Positions 13,612 through 16,592 of a stretch of DNA of 16,592 nt are shown in pieces (the stretch's first letter is position 1; each line of letters starts with the position of its first letter). The notes beneath the pieces are model-generated. The model did not search any database. It had not been told where the DNA came from and saw only the letters and a program-made list of their open reading frames with translations. A program made the position numbers and the translations under genes. The stretch is from Bacillota bacterium (lineage in GTDB: Bacteria; Bacillota; Sulfobacillia; JAJZYS01; JAJYTV01), in contig JAJYTV010000011.1 in the NCBI GenBank assembly GCA_021792885.1, forward strand, positions 1 to 16,592, given 5' to 3'.

Positions 13612-14409
13612 CTGGGCACGCGCTTCGGTGTCCTTACACGCTACAGGGCCCACGCCGATGCGTTCGACCTCACCTTCTGGGAGGCGAAGGGCGTGGCGGG
13701 CGCGCAGTCCTCGCCGCCGGGAAACGCCATTCCGACCGTCAGCGCCTTTGCCGACAACCGCGTGGCGAGGGAGCACCCGGACTGGGTGCAGGTGGGGCCG
13801 CAAGGCCAGCGCGGGGACCGCTCGACGCAATACTTCGACTGGTCGACGCTCTGCCCGACCCGGGATGCGGTCTTCGAGCTGGCGCTCGGGTGGGCCGCGC
13901 AGGCAGCCTCAAGCCGCGGCCTGCGCCTCGATGACGTGAGCTACGCCCGCGAAGGTTACTGCCAGTGCCCTGCCTGTACGCAGGCGATCGCCGCCGATGG
14001 CGGAGCGGCCGATGCCTTTCGGACGGAGCGAATCGCGCAGTTCGTCCGCGCGGTGCGGAGTGTCATCACGGGGAAACTCCTCCTCACCCTCTACCCCGAT
14101 CCCTACCCTGGACACCTGCCACGCCGTTTCGGCGTAGACCCGGGCCGGCTCGGCGATTCCGTCGACACGTTCGTCGTCCCCATCTATGACCTCTCGTACA
14201 GCACGACCTACTGGATCGAGACGCTTGCCCAGGGCTTCCGCGATCTCCTCACGCGCCCGTTCCTGATCGAGCTCTACGGGCTCGGCGTACCGGAGGAGAG
14301 GCTCATCAAGGCCGCGCGGGTGGCCTGGGCCTACGCCGACGGCGTCGTCATCGCCTATGAGAAGGATCTTGCGAAATTGCAGCACGTGCGGGACGCAGTG
14401 CTCGGCTGA
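13612..14409 (+). CDS. TIM-barrel (glycoside-hydrolase-like) protein of unknown function, CTG start
   Basis: 265 residues if begun at CTG 13612, giving the N-terminus MGTRFGVLTRYRAHADAF. No signal peptide is present. The chain suggests a beta/alpha barrel: a first strand FGVLTRYR, a conserved-looking loop GAQSSPPGN and SAFADNR, then LRLDDVSYAREGYCQCPAC (residues 104-122) with acidic residues at a strand end (D107, D108, E114) and a C-x-C-x2-C cluster (117, 119, 122). Later strands are LLTLYPDPYPG and VDTFVVPIYDLSYS, and it ends near YADGVVIAYEKDL. This resembles GH-like proteins in which a Cys cluster follows the 'DD' strand, but no family was firmly recognised and the fold is inferred. Upstream in-frame ATG 13438 would overlap the divergent lipoprotein gene and precede the promoter. 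Confidence 0.75.
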   Translation: MGTRFGVLTRYRAHADAFDLTFWEAKGVAGAQSSPPGNAIPTVSAFADNRVAREHPDWVQVGPQGQRGDRSTQYFDWSTLCPTRDAVFELALGWAAQAASSRGLRLDDVSYAREGYCQCPACTQAIAADGGAADAFRTERIAQFVRAVRSVITGKLLLTLYPDPYPGHLPRRFGVDPGRLGDSVDTFVVPIYDLSYSTTYWIETLAQGFRDLLTRPFLIELYGLGVPEERLIKAARVAWAYADGVVIAYEKDLAKLQHVRDAVLG

Positions 14410-14418
14410 ACCGGAAGA

Positions 14419-14444
14419 TAAAGTCACAAAAAGGATGCCGTATG
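14419..14444 (+). promoter_or_regulatory. Possible sigma-D (sigma-28)-like promoter of the riboswitch-SLH unit
   Basis: TAAAGTCA (14419-14426), ten bases, then GCCGTATG (14437-14444) resembles the motility-sigma consensus TAAA...GCCGATAt. The spacing is about one base short and there are mismatches in the -10 end. A poor sigma-A -10 (TATTCT, 14450-14455) is the alternative. The element begins ten bases after the preceding stop. Confidence 0.3.
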
Positions 14445-14526
14445 CGAAGTATTCTACGGGCATATTGCCTGCATCACCCGCAAAGGGGGGAAGGGAGGGA
14501 CAGGCCCTCTGCTCTTCTGATGGTCG

Positions 14527-14612
14527 GCGTCAAAGGCAAACCCGGCGAAAGCCGGGGACGCAAAGCCACGGGTCTGCTGCGCGCTGCGCAACATGACAGC
14601 CGGGCTGCCGAG
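14527..14612 (+). ncRNA. Cyclic-di-GMP-I (GEMM-I) riboswitch aptamer
   Basis: The stretch matches the GEMM-I consensus in order: AAAGGCAAACC, a P2 stem closed by a GAAA tetraloop (CCCGGC-GAAA-GCCGGG, 14541-14556), the hallmark GACGCAAAGCCACGGG (14557-14572), a variable P3 arm with CTGCGCGCTGCGCAAC, and the closing ATGACAGCCGGGCTGCCG (14593-14610). The aptamer binds c-di-GMP and controls downstream expression. Here the next gene is the SLH-domain protein 115 bases away. Exact P1 ends are approximate. I see no second tandem aptamer. Confidence 0.95.
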
Positions 14613-14623
14613 CGGGCCATGGA

Positions 14624-14661
14624 CCCTTGCCGGCATGGCAGGGATTCCTCGCCGGGAATTT
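14624..14661 (+). promoter_or_regulatory. Likely riboswitch expression platform with competing hairpins
   Basis: CCCTTGCC (14624-14631) pairs with GGCAGGG (14637-14643). GGATTCC (14642-14648) pairs with GGAATTT (14655-14661), using two G-U pairs, and runs into TTTTG. The two stems share bases 14642-14643, so they cannot both form completely. The second could be a weak terminator. Whether ligand turns expression on or off cannot be told by eye. Confidence 0.45.
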
Positions 14662-14726
14662 TGATGGATGCCCATCGGGACGAGTATCCGGCCACTCTGC
14701 ATGCACGAAGCAAGGGGGGTATTTCG

Positions 14727-15668
14727 GTGCGCAAATGGATCCTTCCGCTCAGCCTGTGCCTTGGCCTCATCCTGCCCGCCTTCAGCGGCGTGGCCGCGGC
14801 TGCAGGGCCCTCGGCGGCGGGGGCGCAGGCCGCAGCACACGGCTTCGGCCATGGACACGCGACCGGCCGGCCCGTGCAGAACGGGCAGGGCGGGGCCTTC
14901 GGCCAGTCGGTCGAGCAGGCTGTCTACGCCGCGTTCAGCAGCGGGCAGAAAGGCACCGCACTCGCCGAAGCCGTCCACGTTGTGATCGGGACGTTCAAGC
15001 CGAACGCCAAGGGCATATCGGTCGCGGAAGCGGTGTACCAGTCGGTCTATGGTGCCGGGAACGGCACCATCACCATCTCCACCCCGTTCCAGGACATGGG
15101 CGGGGCGGGCTGGGCGGCGCCTTCCGTCGACGCCCTCGCGCAGGCGGGGGTCATTCGCGGCACGACGAAGACCACATTCTCGCCGAACGCCATGGTCACC
15201 GGCGCGGAACTGCTGACCATGCTCGACCGGCTACAGAACTGGCAGGCGTCCAGCGGGACGTCCCAGAGCGGGTCGACCGCCAACGCCCAGCTTGCGGCGA
15301 CCGCTCCCGCGTTCGCTCTGCAGGCGATCCGCGCAGCCCTGAGCCGGGGCATCGTGCAGGGAGTCGGCGGCCTCACGAGCGCCAATGCGCCGCTCACCCG
15401 CGCGCAGGCGGTCGTCCTGCTGATCAACTCCCTCGGCCTCGGCCAGACGGCGCAGAGTGAGAGCACATCGCCTCTCTCGCTGTCCGGCCCCGTACCGAAC
15501 TGGGCGCGAGGAGCGATCGCGCTCGCCATCCAGCTGGGACTCCTCCAGGGGAGCGACGGCCAGATCCTCGCGAACCAGACCCTGACCCGGGCGCAGATGG
15601 CCGTGCTCCTAGCCCGTGTAGCGGTGCTGGAAGCCATCGCAATGAACGGCCAGTCGACAACGCAGTAG
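14727..15668 (+). CDS. Secreted protein with three SLH domains, c-di-GMP controlled
   Basis: 313 residues from GTG 14727, with AAGGGGGG seven bases upstream. An Sec signal peptide covers residues 1-26 (MRKWILPLSLCLGL...AAAAG). An N-terminal region of about 90 residues has a Gly/His stretch (HGFGHGHATG). Then come three S-layer-homology domains at roughly 121-170 (FQDMGGAGWAAPSVDAL), 195-245 (ALQAIRAALSRGIVQG...LTRAQAVVLL) and 253-300 (WARGAIALAIQLGLLQG...LTRAQMAVLL). Three SLH units normally bind pyruvylated secondary cell-wall polymer and anchor proteins to the surface. The first unit keeps FxDMxxxxWA, and the later ones are less canonical. There is no large extra domain, so it may be a small surface adaptor or spacer. 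Expression is predicted to respond to c-di-GMP through the leader riboswitch. Confidence 0.9.
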   Translation: MRKWILPLSLCLGLILPAFSGVAAAAGPSAAGAQAAAHGFGHGHATGRPVQNGQGGAFGQSVEQAVYAAFSSGQKGTALAEAVHVVIGTFKPNAKGISVAEAVYQSVYGAGNGTITISTPFQDMGGAGWAAPSVDALAQAGVIRGTTKTTFSPNAMVTGAELLTMLDRLQNWQASSGTSQSGSTANAQLAATAPAFALQAIRAALSRGIVQGVGGLTSANAPLTRAQAVVLLINSLGLGQTAQSESTSPLSLSGPVPNWARGAIALAIQLGLLQGSDGQILANQTLTRAQMAVLLARVAVLEAIAMNGQSTTQ

Positions 15669-15682
15669 GCCTCGCCCACGAT

Positions 15683-15712
15683 GCGTCCCGTTCCCGTGCG
15701 GGAACGGGACGC
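15683..15712 (+). terminator. Strong intrinsic-terminator-like hairpin after SLH gene
   Basis: GCGTCCCGTTCCC (15683-15695) and GGGAACGGGACGC (15700-15712) form a perfect 13-pair stem around GTGC, followed by TTCTTCGTGTCCTT. It begins 15 bases after the SLH stop and lies between two convergent genes. Confidence 0.85.
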
Positions 15713-15740
15713 TTCTTCGTGTCCTTCTGCCGAACGGCGC

Positions 15741-16592
15741 CTAGATATGGCGGGGCAGGGCGCCGTGGGAAACGCGTGTCAGCACGCGATACCAGAGGGA
15801 TGACAGCGGAAGGTTCCACTCGCCGAGGTGCCTATGCGCCGAGGCGCCGAACTGGCGCTTGAAGCGGAAGAGGCCGTCCGCGTCATCGGCCGCGCGGATC
15901 CCTCCGAGGTCGAAGAAGCGGCATCCGCGCCGCGCGGCCTCCTCGATGCCCGCAGCGTAGAGCGCGTAGACGGCCGAGAGGGAGCGCTGCGCAGGGTCGT
16001 CCGCGAGGAAGTGCCCGCAGCCTTCGTCGCCGAAGAAGCTGCAGAGCGCTCCGCCGATCGGCGCGCCTTCGTGACGCGCGAGGAAGAGCATCCCTTCTCG
16101 CCTGCGCAGCCACGCCCCTGCCATTGCGCGCAGCGCGCCTTCGGGCGGAAGACCGAATCCTTGCCGCTGCGCGGTCCTGAGGAGCCAGGGATAGAATTCC
16201 GCCATCTGCTCGGCGCTGCTTGCCGACTCGACCAGGATGCCCCGGCGCTCCGCCTGGCGCACGCGCCGCCGCGCCTCGGGCTCCATGGCCCGGTATACTT
16301 CCCGGACTGTCGCGAGGGGAAGGCGAGCGGTGAGGTGTGGCAGGATGCCGCCGAACGTGAGATCCGGCCGCGGCACAGGGGCAAAGCCCGCCTGCTGCAG
16401 CGCCGCGGCGCGCACGGGATCGCCCGACGGGTTCACCTTGAGGTAGAGCACCCCTTCCCGCTTGAGCGCCGAGGAGAGGTGCGAGGCGAACAAGAGGAGG
16501 TGTTCCGTGTCGACCCAGAGCGGGCCTCTCGGCGCGTAGGCCACCCGAAAGGGCAGGCGCTGCATCCTGCGCAGTTCAACCGACGCTAGATC
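15741..16592 (-). CDS. FemX/FemAB-type peptidoglycan aminoacyltransferase, 5' end outside window
   Basis: The visible frame is open to the right edge, giving about 283 residues. The N-terminal part of the gene is missing: family members run to about 330-420 residues and have more sequence before LPFRVAYAPRGPLWVD. Enzymes of this group (FemX, FemA, FemB, MurM) have two GNAT folds and transfer an amino acid from aminoacyl-tRNA to lipid II or the peptidoglycan bridge. Supporting segments are YAPRGP, LKVNPSGD, RVRQAERRGI, FLARHEGAPIGGALCSFFGDEG, ADDPAQRSLSAVYALYAAGIEEAARRG, FFDLGGI and GLFRFKRQFGA. The last two are the typical C-terminal signature. An internal ATG at 16565 exists, but the homology-like region begins before it. 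It is convergent with the SLH gene. The exact substrate cannot be told. Confidence 0.88.
   Translation of the reverse strand, partial: DLASVELRRMQRLPFRVAYAPRGPLWVDTEHLLLFASHLSSALKREGVLYLKVNPSGDPVRAAALQQAGFAPVPRPDLTFGGILPHLTARLPLATVREVYRAMEPEARRRVRQAERRGILVESASSAEQMAEFYPWLLRTAQRQGFGLPPEGALRAMAGAWLRRREGMLFLARHEGAPIGGALCSFFGDEGCGHFLADDPAQRSLSAVYALYAAGIEEAARRGCRFFDLGGIRAADDADGLFRFKRQFGASAHRHLGEWNLPLSSLWYRVLTRVSHGALPRHI

Noticed and set aside
1..16592. CRISPR arrays, tRNA/rRNA genes, insertion sequences, T-box or cobalamin/TPP riboswitches
   Set aside because: No regularly spaced repeats, cloverleaf, transposase or matching leader consensus was found on reading both strands; a covariance-model scan would be needed to exclude weak cases.

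Overview
The window reads as chromosomal DNA of a high-GC, endospore-forming, aerobic, Gram-positive bacterium (Bacillota). The evidence is a complete gerABC-type germinant-receptor operon, a FabL-type enoyl-ACP reductase, an aa3/ba3-type menaquinol oxidase with a lipoprotein subunit II, an S-layer-homology (SLH) protein and a FemX/FemAB-type peptidoglycan aminoacyltransferase. High-GC relatives of Alicyclobacillus, Kyrpidia or Sulfobacillus would fit, but the genus cannot be fixed from this sequence. No tRNA, rRNA, CRISPR array, transposase or prophage gene was seen.

Layout, left to right. (1) Positions 1-2423, minus strand: qoxA then qoxB, the latter running off the left edge. All heme, CuB and proton-channel residues are present in QoxB, and the CuA site is absent from QoxA. 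qoxA has no ATG/GTG/TTG where its lipoprotein signal begins and may start at ATT or CTG. (2) 2424-3073: a long non-coding stretch with GGCCAA repeats, two hairpins and a LacI/CcpA-like palindrome. (3) 3074-5040, plus strand: three genes I cannot assign to a pathway, namely a degenerate cupin with a disordered tail, an LSm-like 80-residue protein and a protein with a DGTHR motif. (4) 5315-6070, minus strand: fabL. (5) 6225-10002, plus strand: gerA-gerB-gerC, all with non-ATG starts and with 4-base overlaps, preceded by a sigma-G/F-like promoter. (6) 10033-11970, minus strand: a large lipoprotein made of Asp-box beta-propeller repeats. (7) 12260-12673, plus strand: a hotdog thioesterase resembling DHNA-CoA thioesterase, possibly in menaquinone synthesis. 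(8) 12801-13439, minus strand: a COG4315-type lipoprotein with a Ser/Gly tail. (9) 13612-14409, plus strand: a TIM-barrel-like protein, apparently starting at CTG behind a perfect Shine-Dalgarno. (10) 14527-14612: a clear class I cyclic-di-GMP riboswitch in the leader of an SLH-domain protein gene (14727-15668), followed by a strong hairpin. (11) 15741 to the right edge, minus strand: the C-terminal part of a FemX-like enzyme.

Functionally the window mixes respiration (menaquinol oxidase, possible menaquinone thioesterase), cell-envelope biology (SLH protein, FemX, three lipoproteins besides GerC) and sporulation/germination. The best-supported regulatory discovery is the c-di-GMP switch controlling a surface-layer-type protein. 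The least explained coding block is 3074-5040.
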